From PALSA-600 sp037142875 (GTDB lineage Bacteria > Actinomycetota > Thermoleophilia > Gaiellales > Gaiellaceae): a DNA stretch of 64,000 bases. A model generated the notes under the pieces. The model was not told the DNA's origin. It did no database searches and was given only the letters and a program-made list of their open reading frames with translations. The stretch covers positions 434,001 to 498,000 of the forward strand of contig JBAWZV010000001.1 of NCBI GenBank assembly GCA_037142875.1. The letters run 5' to 3'. The position numbers and the translations under genes are program-made. The first letter of the stretch is position 1. Every line of letters begins with the position of its first letter. Below are positions 31,440 to 39,895 of the stretch, piece by piece.

Positions 31440-33191
31440 GTGCTCGCGCTCGGCCTCGCCCTTGCTCAGTCAGCCGCCGCCGCAACGGCGCCCATGCCGG
31501 GGGTGCCGACCGTCGGGGCAGACGGCCAGCCACTCCCGAAGTCGCTCACCGACCTCGCAAAGCCTCATCTCGCCTCAGCTCGCGCGATCGCGCTGTTTCG
31601 GGCGAACCCCAAGGTCGCAGCCTGGCTCCACCGGTACCCGGCTGCGCTGACGACCGACGCCACCTACGACAAGGCGACCTGGACGGTGAACGTCTTCTAC
31701 ACACCTGCCGGGGAGATCGCGACGGGCAAGGTCGACGACCTGACGGGCGCCGTCGTCGAGGCCTGGACCGGCCCGCAGGTCGCCTGGGGTATGGCTCGTG
31801 GCGGGACTGGAGCGTTCGGCGGCGCGAAGATCAACACGCCGACGGTCTGGCTTGGGTTCTGCGCGGTCTTCCTCGTCGGGCTCATCGACTGGCGCCGACC
31901 TCTGTCCCTGCGAACGGTCGACCTGCTTGCCCTCCTCTCGTTCTCGGTCTCGCTGTGGTTCTTCAACCGGGGTGATGTCTTCACCGCGGTGCCGCTCATC
32001 TACCCGGGCTTCGCCTGGCTGCTTGCCCGCTGTCTTCTGATCGGGCGGCGCAATCGAGGGTCACGCGGCTCGCCCGTCTGGCCCGTCTGGGTGCTCGTCG
32101 GCGTCACGGTGTTTCTCGTCGGCTTCCGCGTCGGGCTGAACGTCCAGGACTCGAACGTCATCGACGTCGGCTACTCCGGTGTGATCGGCGCGGAGCGCAT
32201 CGCGCACGGCCAGAGCCCGTACGGCAACTTCCCGATCGAGGGTGACAGGCTGGCCTGCGGGCCCACCGACTCCGCCGGTGAGATCCGCGAGCGGATCCAG
32301 ACGAACGGACGCTGCGAGAGCGCCAACGGGCAGGGCGACACCTACGGGCCGGTGGCCTACGAGGCCTACCTTCCGGGGTACCTCGTGTTCGGCTGGAGCG
32401 GGAGGTGGGACAAGCTGCCCGCGGTCCACGCGACCTCCCTGCTGTGGGACGCCATCTGCCTTGTCGGTCTCGGGCTCGTCGGGCGCAGGTTCGGTGGTGC
32501 GAAGCTCGGCGCAACGCTCGCCTTCGCCTGGGCCGCGTGGCCGTTCTCACAGTACGTCTCGAGCTCGAACACGAATGACTCGATCGAGCCCGCGCTCCTC
32601 ATCTGGGGGTTCCTGTTCGTCACCTCGCCGGTGGCGCGCGGCGCCTTCGCCGGGCTCTCGGCCTGGACGAAGTTCGCGCCGCTGATCGTGCTGCCGCTCT
32701 GGTCCGGCTACCCCGATGCGCGACGTGGCCGACCGAGAGTGCTCTTCCTGCTCGGGTTTGCACTCGCGACCGCAATCTCGTTCTCGGTGTTGCTGCTCGA
32801 GCCCTCGGTCTGGCATGCCGCGGTGACGGCGTTCCATCGGACGATCGGCTACCAGGTTGGCCGTAGCTCGCCCTTCTCGCTCTGGGACTGGCGCCAGTAC
32901 CACGCGGCGGGGCTACCCGACCTCCACATCCTGCAGTTGATCCTCCAGGTCATGCTGGTCGCAGGGGCGGTCGCTCTCGCCTGGTGGCCGCGGCAGCGTT
33001 CACCACTCCAGCTCGCCGCGTACACCGCGGCGCTCCTGATCGGCTTCGAGAGCGTCCTGACGTACTGGATCTACCACTACCTCGCGTGGTTCTTCCCCTT
33101 TGCGGCCCTCGCGTTCCTGATGCCTGTCGCAGCAGGCGACGAGCAGCTGGCGCCGGCAGAGTCCGATGAGGGAGCCCATGCGCCGGCCTGA
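31440..33191 (+). CDS. polytopic glycosyltransferase-like protein with PepSY-like N-terminal domain
   Basis: 583 residues. A hydrophobic start (signal-like, ending near AQSAAAATA) is followed by an extracytoplasmic domain of about 100 residues with TYDKATWTVNVFY and GKVDDLTGAVVEAWTG, similar to PepSY strands. After that come roughly ten transmembrane segments of a DUF2029/GT87-like kind, with acidic VIDVGYSGVIGAERIAHGQSPYG and a later SSNTNDSIEPA. It probably transfers a sugar from a polyprenyl carrier. The GTG at 31440 is the first in-frame standard start; a CTG at 31422 would overlap the gtrA stop by four bases and give a better signal N-region. Confidence 0.65.
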   Translation: MLALGLALAQSAAAATAPMPGVPTVGADGQPLPKSLTDLAKPHLASARAIALFRANPKVAAWLHRYPAALTTDATYDKATWTVNVFYTPAGEIATGKVDDLTGAVVEAWTGPQVAWGMARGGTGAFGGAKINTPTVWLGFCAVFLVGLIDWRRPLSLRTVDLLALLSFSVSLWFFNRGDVFTAVPLIYPGFAWLLARCLLIGRRNRGSRGSPVWPVWVLVGVTVFLVGFRVGLNVQDSNVIDVGYSGVIGAERIAHGQSPYGNFPIEGDRLACGPTDSAGEIRERIQTNGRCESANGQGDTYGPVAYEAYLPGYLVFGWSGRWDKLPAVHATSLLWDAICLVGLGLVGRRFGGAKLGATLAFAWAAWPFSQYVSSSNTNDSIEPALLIWGFLFVTSPVARGAFAGLSAWTKFAPLIVLPLWSGYPDARRGRPRVLFLLGFALATAISFSVLLLEPSVWHAAVTAFHRTIGYQVGRSSPFSLWDWRQYHAAGLPDLHILQLILQVMLVAGAVALAWWPRQRSPLQLAAYTAALLIGFESVLTYWIYHYLAWFFPFAALAFLMPVAAGDEQLAPAESDEGAHAPA

Positions 33192-34395
33192 CCCAGGCCG
33201 GCTCCGGGCCGCGGTCGCGTGCGTTGCGTTCCTCGCCGCGTGGTCGCTCCTGCATGCACCGCTCTACAGCCACGCGGTCATCTCGGATACCAGGGTGTAC
33301 GCAGGCTTCGGCGACCAGATGAGGATCGGCGCCGTGCCCTACCGCGACTTCGCCGTCGAGTACCCGCCCGCTGCTCTGCCGGTGTTCGTTGCGCCGACCT
33401 TCATCAGCGGCTATCGCGCGACGTTCGAGTATCCGGCGGGCGAGCTGCCACGGTTTGTCTCGTCACCTGATCTCGGGTCGTACTCGACGACGTTTGGCTG
33501 GCTGATGGCGGCGTGCGGGCTCGCGACGCTGCTCGGCGTTGCCGCGAGCCGGCCGTCGCGCCTCGGGCTCGCGTTCGTTGCTGTCTCACCGCTGCTGATC
33601 GGCTCGCTCGCCCTCTCCCGGTACGACTTCTGGCCGGCCGCACTCGCGGCGGCGGCTCTGGCGGCCCTGCTCCGTGATCGCCACCGGATCGGCTGGGCGC
33701 TGCTCGGTGCTGCGATTGCCACGAAGCTCTACCCGTGTGCTGTCGTTCCGCTCGCCGTGGTCTGGACGTGGCGCCGTGCGGGTGGGCGGGAGCTTCGCCG
33801 CGCGGCCGCCGTCGGAGCGGGCGTGATCGCCGCGATCTTCCTGCCGTTCTTCGTGCTTGCGCCACACGGTCTCTGGACGAGTCTCTGGGGGCAGTTCGCG
33901 CGGCCGCTCCAGATCGAGAGCCTTGCCGGATCGTGGCTGATGCTCTCGCGTACCCCGAACGTGATCGGGAGCCACGGCTCCCTCAGCCTCTCGGGAGCCG
34001 GGGCCTGGAGCACCGCCACGAGCGTCGTCGGTCTGGCGTCCCTGACGGCGTTGTGGATCGCGTTCGCGGCAAGGCCGGTCGACCGTGAGCGTCTCCTTCG
34101 CTACACGGCTGCCTCGATCTGCGTGTTCGTGGCGTTCGACAAGGTGCTCTCACCGCAGTACCTCATCTGGCTCGTGCCGGTCGTTCCGCTCGTTGCGGGT
34201 CTCCGCGGACGACTCGCGACGATCGTCCTTGCGGCGATCTTCGGGCTCACCTTCGCGTACTTCCCCGCCCGCTACTACGACTTCGTGCACCACGACCACG
34301 GCCTCGCGGCAGTTGTCTTCGCACGAGATCTCGCGTTGGTCGGACTCGCGCTCCTGCTCAGCCTGCCGGCACCCGGACGAGCTCGCAGCTCGTAG
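33178..34395 (+). CDS. DUF2029/GT87-like polyprenyl-phosphate mannosyltransferase homologue
   Basis: 405 residues, about ten transmembrane segments. The first outer loop has ISDTRVYAGFGDQMRIGAVPYRDFAVEYPPAA, with the acidic residues and Tyr-Arg-Asp-Phe pattern common in GT87 enzymes, and the C-terminal part holds DKVLSPQYLIWLVPVVPL, also typical. GT87 members add mannose from polyprenyl-phosphate-mannose to glycolipids such as phosphatidylinositol mannosides in actinobacteria; the acceptor here is unknown. The ATG at 33178 has AGGGAG four bases before it; an ATG at 33166 is possible. It overlaps the previous gene by 14 bases, and its end overlaps convergent ymdB by 38 bases. Confidence 0.78.
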   Translation: MRRPDPGRLRAAVACVAFLAAWSLLHAPLYSHAVISDTRVYAGFGDQMRIGAVPYRDFAVEYPPAALPVFVAPTFISGYRATFEYPAGELPRFVSSPDLGSYSTTFGWLMAACGLATLLGVAASRPSRLGLAFVAVSPLLIGSLALSRYDFWPAALAAAALAALLRDRHRIGWALLGAAIATKLYPCAVVPLAVVWTWRRAGGRELRRAAAVGAGVIAAIFLPFFVLAPHGLWTSLWGQFARPLQIESLAGSWLMLSRTPNVIGSHGSLSLSGAGAWSTATSVVGLASLTALWIAFAARPVDRERLLRYTAASICVFVAFDKVLSPQYLIWLVPVVPLVAGLRGRLATIVLAAIFGLTFAYFPARYYDFVHHDHGLAAVVFARDLALVGLALLLSLPAPGRARSS

Positions 34396-35122
34396 CCCGA
34401 CCGTTCGTATCGCACTCGACGAGAACTCCCTCAATGCGGACGTCGCCGGTCGCCGGCTCAAGGCGGATCGGGTACCCGGTCGTGAACCGGCGGATCGCGC
34501 CCTCCGGGACGCTCCCGATCACCGAGTCATGCGGCCCGGTCATGCCCGCATCGGTAACGGCTGCGGTGCCGCCACGCAGCACCCGAGCGTCGTTCGTCTG
34601 CACGTGCGTGTGGGTGCCGAGCACCGCAGTCACGCGTCCGGCGAGATGGTGAGCGAGGGCGACCTTCTCACTCGTCGCCTCTGCGTGAATGTCAACGATG
34701 ATCACGGGGGTCTCCCGTGCTGCCTCCTCGACGAGCCGGTCGGCCGTCGTGAACGGGCTCTCGAAGGGGTTCAATGTCATCTGCCCGAGGATGTTGATCA
34801 CCGCGACACCGTCATGCACGGTCAGCCCACGCCCCGGCGTCGCCGGCGAGAGGTTCCCGGGCCGGATCACGCGGTTCGTTCCGGAGAGGTACGGCGCGAA
34901 GCCCTTCTGCCCCCACGTCCAGTTGCCGAGAGTGATCACGTCGGCTCCCGATGCCAGGATCCGCTCGGCAATCTTCGCGGTGATGCCACGACCGTCGGCC
35001 GCGTTCTCACCGTTGACGATGCAGAAGTCGACGCCGAGCTCCGCCCGGAGCGACGGCAGGCGCGTCTCGACGGCGCGCCGTCCCGGTACGCCGAAGACGT
35101 CGGCGAGAAAGAGGATCTTCAA
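34358..35122 (-). CDS. ymdB: YmdB-family metallophosphoesterase
   Basis: 254 residues. MKILFLADVFGVPGRRAV, then VNGENAADGRGIT near residue 38, GNWTWGQKG (near 67), DIHAEATSEK (about 143) and GTHTHVQTNDAR (about 169) supply the two-metal site of the YmdB (TIGR00282) family. In Bacillus this enzyme is a 2',3'-cAMP phosphodiesterase that influences sporulation and biofilm choices. The gene follows the M23-like gene on the same strand with a four-base overlap. It also overlaps the convergent glycosyltransferase gene by 38 bases. Confidence 0.92.
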   Translation of the reverse strand: MKILFLADVFGVPGRRAVETRLPSLRAELGVDFCIVNGENAADGRGITAKIAERILASGADVITLGNWTWGQKGFAPYLSGTNRVIRPGNLSPATPGRGLTVHDGVAVINILGQMTLNPFESPFTTADRLVEEAARETPVIIVDIHAEATSEKVALAHHLAGRVTAVLGTHTHVQTNDARVLRGGTAAVTDAGMTGPHDSVIGSVPEGAIRRFTTGYPIRLEPATGDVRIEGVLVECDTNGRATSCELVRVPAG

Positions 35123-35901
35123 CGGACGTTGAGTGTCGCTGCGGGATGGACCTCGAGCAACACGTGGTTGCCCGCGTCGTTTGTATAGCGCGCGAGGCCC
35201 TGGGTTTCGACCTTCGAGAAGTCGATCACCCGGCCGAGTCGCGACCCGTGCGCGGTCACCATGGCGCCGACTGCAAGGGACGGATCGACGGCGAGTCGCG
35301 AGACGGAGACGACCATCGAGGGGGAGAGCGTCGGCTGGATCTCGATCTGCGATCCGTAGACCTCGCCATTCAAGACGACCTCACCGATACCCACGATCGT
35401 CCCGTCGACCGGCGCGTACACGTCGGTTCCCGGAGCGGCGCCGACGTCGAGCGCCGAGGTGGACGGGCCCTGACCTCCTGGAAGCAGGTACCAGCGCGGG
35501 TTGCCGGCTCCGCCGCCGACCACCTTGTGGAGCAGCCTGGTGAGCAGCCCGGCATTTGCCTGGGTGCCGACCGGTGAGAGCGCGAGGGCGCTGTTTGCGG
35601 CGCCGTAGTAGGCGATTGCGGTCACGCGCTTCTGGTTGACGGGCAGCTCGAGATGGAGCGTGCCGAGCTTGGCGATCACCTGCGCCGTCGGTGGACCCAC
35701 AGGGAGGAGCCGGGTCGGGCTCGCGGGCGCGCTGATCGGCGCGACGGGCGTGTCGGCGCCTCCGAAGGCGGTGAGGAGGAGCGTGACGAGCGCGACGAGC
35801 GCAATCACCACGAGGACGGCGAGCCGGCGCCTCCGCGCTTCCTCTTGCAGACGACGGTCATGGAGACGCACGGCACGCCCTGTGACCACGGGCGCGGACA
35901 T
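35119..35901 (-). CDS. membrane-anchored degenerate M23/LytM-domain protein
   Basis: 260 residues. A short basic cytoplasmic part, one transmembrane helix (AVLVVIALVALVTLLLTAFGG, residues 28-48), a Pro-rich linker, then an M23-like beta domain. The core ALDVGAAPGTDVYAPVDGTIVGIGEV keeps the Asp zinc ligand, but the His four residues before it is missing, and the final His-x-His has become NHVLLEV with only one His. It is therefore probably a non-hydrolytic LytM domain like EnvC or NlpD, regulating cell-wall hydrolases. ATG at 35901, seven bases after TACCGT. It overlaps ymdB by four bases. Confidence 0.75.
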   Translation of the reverse strand: MSAPVVTGRAVRLHDRRLQEEARRRRLAVLVVIALVALVTLLLTAFGGADTPVAPISAPASPTRLLPVGPPTAQVIAKLGTLHLELPVNQKRVTAIAYYGAANSALALSPVGTQANAGLLTRLLHKVVGGGAGNPRWYLLPGGQGPSTSALDVGAAPGTDVYAPVDGTIVGIGEVVLNGEVYGSQIEIQPTLSPSMVVSVSRLAVDPSLAVGAMVTAHGSRLGRVIDFSKVETQGLARYTNDAGNHVLLEVHPAATLNVR

Positions 35902-35908
35902 CGAGCGG

Positions 35909-35914
35909 ACGGTA
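35909..35914 (-). promoter_or_regulatory. -10-like box TACCGT for the M23-like gene and ymdB
   Basis: TACCGT on the minus strand, seven bases before the ATG at 35901. Confidence 0.45.
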
Positions 35915-36044
35915 GCGGACCCCCGGCGGCGGTTCAACCACGGCTCATCCCACGCGGTGGCGAGGTCGAGGGCCAGCGCGCCGTCCTCGGCGAACGACCA
36001 GTCCCAGGACGGGGGCCGGAGGCCGGGTGCTCCGGAGGCCACGG

Positions 36045-36050
36045 TACGAT
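36045..36050 (+). promoter_or_regulatory. -10-like box TACGAT for the AI-2E-type permease
   Basis: TACGAT lies seven bases before the GTG at 36058. Confidence 0.45.
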
Positions 36051-36057
36051 CGACACC

Positions 36058-37242
36058 GTGAGCCTTCAGGGCGGTCGGCCGCCCCGCATCGAGATCCCGC
36101 GTTGGGTTCAGCTGATCGGTCTGCCGCTCATGCTGCTGTTCGCGTGGGGATTCGCGTCTGCGGCCGCTCATACCGTCGTCCTCTTCCTGGTCGCCTCGCT
36201 GATCGCGTTGCTGCTTGACCCGGTGGTCTCGATGCTTGGGCAGTTCCGTGTTCGCCGCGGCCTCTCGGTCGCGTTCGTATATCTGACGTTTACGGCGACG
36301 CTTATCTTGGTCATCATCGCGGTGGCCACCGTCATCGTCGGTCAGACGAGGACGGCGGCAGACCGTTTCAACGCCTATTTCACAGCGCCCGCAGGACAGA
36401 CACACCTGACGCCGGCCGATCGGGAGGTCGATCGGCTCCAGCAATGGCTCGATACGCACCGTCTTCGTTCGGTCAAGATCCAGGTCGGCGGCCACAAGCT
36501 TGTCGACCGGATTCGGAAGCGCGACGTTGGCAAGTACACCCATCGCGTCGTCAACTTCGTTGAAGGTGCGGCGATCTCAATCGGTCGAGGGGTCTTCGAC
36601 ACGGTGCTGATCCTCGTGATGTCGATCTACATGCTGATCGACATGCGGCGGCTCGCGAGGATCATCGATCGTCGGTTCCCGCCGCACGGCGGTCGACCGC
36701 TGCTCCTGCGCATCGAGCACTCGCTCGTCTCGTACGTTCGTGGCCAGGCGTTGCTCAGCCTGATCATCGGGGCCAGTGCCGGAATCGGGCTGTGGGCGTT
36801 CGGAGCATCGGGGCTGCTCCCAAACGGTGAGCGGTACGCCCTCCTTTTCGGGGCCTGGGTGGCGCTCGCGGAGGTGCTGCCATACCTCGGCCCGTGGATC
36901 GGGGCGGTTCCCCCGGCTGTCTACGCCCTCGTCGTGCATCCGTTCTCGGTCATCTGGGTCGCCAGTCTCTTCGTGGTCATCCATCAACTCGAAGGGCACG
37001 TCGTCGTTCCGAAGGTGATGGGGAGCGCGCTCCGACTCCATCCGCTCCTGGTGATCTTCGGGCTACTCGCCGGGACGAACCTCGACGGTCTCCCCGGGGC
37101 GTTGATGGCGCTACCGCTGCTCTCGATCGGCCGCGCGACCTGGGAGTTCTTCGCCGAGCGGCTCACCCTCGAGTCGTGGGGTGGCGGTGGCGGGATTCCG
37201 GTCGTGGTCGAGGCCGAGTCGGCCTCGGGCGACGTGCCGTAG
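36058..37242 (+). CDS. AI-2E family permease-like membrane protein
   Basis: 394 residues, seven to eight transmembrane segments. The central soluble part (about residues 100-170) and the region SLVSYVRGQALLSLIIGASAGIGLWAFG followed by LPYLGPWIGAVPPAVYAL and VPKVMGSALRLHPLLVIFGLLAG fit the AI-2E transporter (UPF0118) family. Members export AI-2 or small ions, or are uncharacterised; which applies here is unknown. The GTG at 36058 is seven bases after TACGAT. hemB follows after 34 bases with its own box. Confidence 0.88.
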   Translation: MSLQGGRPPRIEIPRWVQLIGLPLMLLFAWGFASAAAHTVVLFLVASLIALLLDPVVSMLGQFRVRRGLSVAFVYLTFTATLILVIIAVATVIVGQTRTAADRFNAYFTAPAGQTHLTPADREVDRLQQWLDTHRLRSVKIQVGGHKLVDRIRKRDVGKYTHRVVNFVEGAAISIGRGVFDTVLILVMSIYMLIDMRRLARIIDRRFPPHGGRPLLLRIEHSLVSYVRGQALLSLIIGASAGIGLWAFGASGLLPNGERYALLFGAWVALAEVLPYLGPWIGAVPPAVYALVVHPFSVIWVASLFVVIHQLEGHVVVPKVMGSALRLHPLLVIFGLLAGTNLDGLPGALMALPLLSIGRATWEFFAERLTLESWGGGGGIPVVVEAESASGDVP

Positions 37243-37264
37243 CGGGGATCCGCTGCCGAGCACG

Positions 37265-37270
37265 TACCCT
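37265..37270 (+). promoter_or_regulatory. -10-like box TACCCT for hemB-hemL
   Basis: TACCCT lies six bases before the ATG at 37277. Confidence 0.45.
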
Positions 37271-37276
37271 TTCGCC

Positions 37277-38224
37277 ATGAGCACCTTCCCCGACGTCAGG
37301 CTTCGACGCCTGCGCCGAAGCGGCGCGCTCCGCGATCTCGTCCGGGAGACCACGCTCTCCGTCGACGACGTCGTGATGCCTCTGTTCGTCGCCCCGGAGG
37401 CCCTGGTCAACGACCGGCTGCCGGCGATGTCGCGGCACACGATTGATGGCCTTGTCCGCGAGTGCGAGGAGCTCGTTTCTGTCGGGGTCCGTGCCGTCAT
37501 CCTCTTCGGGATTCCGGCGAGCAAGGACGCAGACGCCACCGGCGCGTGGAGCGAGCGCGGGATCGTGCAGCAGGCGCTTGAGGCCCTGCGCCCGCGCTTC
37601 CCCGAGCTCCTGCTCATGACCGACGTGTGCCTTTGCGAGTACACCGATCACGGCCACTGCGGGGTGATCCACGACGGCGCGATCGACAACGATGCGTCGG
37701 TTGAGCTGATCGCCAGGGTGGCGGTCTCCCATGTCGAGGCCGGCGCCGATGTTGTCTGTCCGAGCGACATGATGGACGGCCGTGTCGGGGCGATCCGACA
37801 CGAGCTGCCTGACACGCCGATCATCGCCTACAGCGCCAAGTACGCCTCCGCGTTCTACGGACCCTTCCGTGAGGCCGCGGGATCCGCGCCGTCGTTTGGT
37901 GACCGTCGCAGCTACCAGATGGATCCGGGGAACCTCCGCGAGGCGATCCGTGAGGCCGAGCTCGACATCGCCGAAGGCGCCGACATGATCATGGTGAAGC
38001 CGGCGCTCGCCTACCTCGATGTGGTCCGTGCGCTGCGCGACACCTTCGACCTTCCGCTCGCCGCCTACAGCGTCTCTGGCGAGTACGCGATGGTGAAGGC
38101 CGCGGCCGCCTCGGGCGATCTGGACGAGAGCGCCGCTGCGCTCGAGGCGCTCACGGCGATGCGCCGTGCCGGTGCCGATGTGATCTTCACGTACTGGGCC
38201 AAGGACCTGGCGTCGTGGCTGTAG
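37277..38224 (+). CDS. hemB: delta-aminolevulinic acid dehydratase HemB
   Basis: 315 residues. The zinc-type cysteine cluster DVCLCEYTDHGHCG gives Cys118, Cys120 and Cys128. Schiff-base lysines are Lys188 in AYSAKYAS and Lys241 in MIMVKPAL. The SAFYGPFREA loop is typical. HemB joins two 5-aminolevulinates into porphobilinogen. It overlaps hemL by ten bases; hemL makes its substrate, so this is a short heme operon that leads into the quinone and bc complex genes. Confidence 0.96.
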   Translation: MSTFPDVRLRRLRRSGALRDLVRETTLSVDDVVMPLFVAPEALVNDRLPAMSRHTIDGLVRECEELVSVGVRAVILFGIPASKDADATGAWSERGIVQQALEALRPRFPELLLMTDVCLCEYTDHGHCGVIHDGAIDNDASVELIARVAVSHVEAGADVVCPSDMMDGRVGAIRHELPDTPIIAYSAKYASAFYGPFREAAGSAPSFGDRRSYQMDPGNLREAIREAELDIAEGADMIMVKPALAYLDVVRALRDTFDLPLAAYSVSGEYAMVKAAAASGDLDESAAALEALTAMRRAGADVIFTYWAKDLASWL

Positions 38225-39465
38225 ACAGCACCGATCTCTGGGCCCGGGCGCAGCGGCTGATCCCGGGCGGGGTCAACTCGCCGGTCCGCGCGATGAGGTC
38301 GGTCGGTATCGCTGAGCCGTTCTTCGCGGCGCGCGGCGAAGGGGCGTACCTCGTGACGACCGACGGTCGCAGACTGATCGACTGGGTCCAGTCCTGGGGG
38401 CCGCTCATCTTCGGGCATGCCGACCCGGAGACGATCGAGGCCGTGCGGCTTGCCGCCCTCGACGGAACCACGTTTGGCGTCGGTACCGAGCGCGAGGTCG
38501 AGCTCGCCGCCGAGATCGTCGATGCCGTCCCGTCCGTCGAGATGACCCGTCTTGTCTCCTCAGGCACCGAGGCCGCAATGTCTGCGCTTCGGCTCGCCCG
38601 CGCCTTCACTGGCCGCAGCAAGGTGCTCAAGTTCGCGGGCGCCTACCACGGGCACGCAGATCCGTTCCTCGCCGAGGCAGGGTCGGGTCTGGCCACGCTC
38701 GGGCTTCCGTCGTCACCCGGCGTCCCGCCGTCGGTTGTCGCCGACACCGTCGTCGTGGCCTACAACGAGATCGACCAGGCCGCCGCGGCCTTCGCCCGGC
38801 ACAGCGAGGATCTGGCCGCCGTCTTCGTCGAGCCCATCGCCGGGAACATGGGGTGCGTCCCGCCGGCACCCGGCTTCCTTCAGGCGCTGCGTGCGCTCTG
38901 CGACGCCTCCGGGGCGCTACTCGTCTTCGACGAGGTGATCAGCGGGTTTCGCGTCGGCCGCGGTGGAGCGCAGGAGCGGCTCGGCGTGCATCCCGACCTG
39001 ACGATCCTCGGCAAGATCGTCGGCGGAGGTCTGCCGCTCGCGGCGTTTGGCGGGCGGGCGGACGTGATGTCGCGCCTGGCGCCGGCCGGAGACGTCTATC
39101 AGGCCGGGACGCTCTCGGGGAATCCCCTTGCGACTGCAGCCGGCCTCTCGGTGCTCCGACGGCTCCGCGACCGCGCGGTCTACGACGAGCTCGAACGCCG
39201 GGCAGAGCGACTCGAGGCAGGGCTCGCGCCGTTTGGGCGCGTCCAGCGCGTCGGTGCCATGCTCACACTCTTCACCGGCGCCGACCCGGTCATACGGTTC
39301 CAGCAGCTCGACACCGAGCGCTACGCCGAGCTGTTCCGCCGCCTGCTCGAGCGCGGGATCTACGTCGCGCCCAGCCAGTACGAGTGCCTCTTCCCGTCGC
39401 TTGCCCATGGCAACGACGAGATCGACGCCACGATCGAGGCCGTCGGTGAGTTCCTCGGACGCTGA
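38215..39465 (+). CDS. hemL: glutamate-1-semialdehyde 2,1-aminomutase HemL
   Basis: 416 residues, class III aminotransferase fold. Start AQRLIPGGVNSPVRAM, then VSSGTEAAMSALRLAR (PLP phosphate site), FDEVISGFRVG with the PLP Asp, and LGKIVGGGLPLAAFGGR with Lys267 as the cofactor lysine. It converts glutamate-1-semialdehyde to 5-aminolevulinate (C5 pathway). GTG start at 38215 inside the hemB end. The next gene begins within its last 20 bases. A hemA (glutamyl-tRNA reductase) is not in the window. Confidence 0.96.
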   Translation: MAVDSTDLWARAQRLIPGGVNSPVRAMRSVGIAEPFFAARGEGAYLVTTDGRRLIDWVQSWGPLIFGHADPETIEAVRLAALDGTTFGVGTEREVELAAEIVDAVPSVEMTRLVSSGTEAAMSALRLARAFTGRSKVLKFAGAYHGHADPFLAEAGSGLATLGLPSSPGVPPSVVADTVVVAYNEIDQAAAAFARHSEDLAAVFVEPIAGNMGCVPPAPGFLQALRALCDASGALLVFDEVISGFRVGRGGAQERLGVHPDLTILGKIVGGGLPLAAFGGRADVMSRLAPAGDVYQAGTLSGNPLATAAGLSVLRRLRDRAVYDELERRAERLEAGLAPFGRVQRVGAMLTLFTGADPVIRFQQLDTERYAELFRRLLERGIYVAPSQYECLFPSLAHGNDEIDATIEAVGEFLGR

Positions 39466-39895
39466 GACGATCGCGGCCGACGCTCTCAAGGAGAGCCCGC
39501 TCTGGGCCTCCGCGCTGCGTCGCGAGCCCGACTGGGAGCCTGTCTTCTCTCCGCTTGCCCCACCGGCGCTCTCCCTCGGTGTCGAGACGATCTACGAGGC
39601 CTACCTCGTGCACTACGGCCATTCCCGGCTCTTCGAGCGTGGGGAGGCGAGCGAGCAGATCCTGCTGGGGGACTACCTCTACGCCCACGGGCTCGTACGG
39701 ATCGCCCGCAGCGGCGGCGTCGAGGCCGTCTCGGCCATGGCCGAGCTGATCTCACGGTGCGCGTCGCTGCGTGCCGCAGGGGAGGACGGGGACGGCTACG
39801 CGTGGATCGAGGCGACACGGACACTTGGTGGCAGCGCCGACGACGAGCAGATCGCCGGAGCTCTCGCCCGCCATTTGGCTAGAGTCGCGCCGTGA
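39446..39895 (+). CDS. catalytically inactive polyprenyl-synthase-like protein
   Basis: 149 residues. Residues 72-113 (ILLGDYLYAHGLVRIARSGG and onward to CASLRAAGE) line up with the active synthase encoded at 45491-46399 (ALSAGDYLFACAFAELAATG to LSLARGE). The preceding helix also aligns (YLVHYGHSRLFERG against TLVHDDLVDGARMRRG), but the first Asp-rich motif DDxxD is replaced by YGHSR and the second is absent. It covers about half the usual length. It may be a non-catalytic partner, as in heterodimeric heptaprenyl synthases, but that is inference. The GTG at 39446 overlaps hemL by 20 bases, and the end overlaps the 48-residue gene by four. Confidence 0.7.
   Translation: MSSSDAETIAADALKESPLWASALRREPDWEPVFSPLAPPALSLGVETIYEAYLVHYGHSRLFERGEASEQILLGDYLYAHGLVRIARSGGVEAVSAMAELISRCASLRAAGEDGDGYAWIEATRTLGGSADDEQIAGALARHLARVAP
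39880..39885 (+). promoter_or_regulatory. -10-like box TAGAGT for the 48-residue membrane protein
   Basis: TAGAGT lies six bases before the GTG at 39892, inside the end of the previous gene. Confidence 0.4.

Noticed and set aside
30055..31533. 492-codon frame on the minus strand
   Set aside because: It covers genes that read in other frames (PIG-V-like, small membrane protein, GtrA); Arg-rich and domain-free.
36058..37242. AI-2 quorum-sensing export as a function
   Set aside because: Only the family is supported; most members are not AI-2 exporters and no luxS or receptor is in the window.
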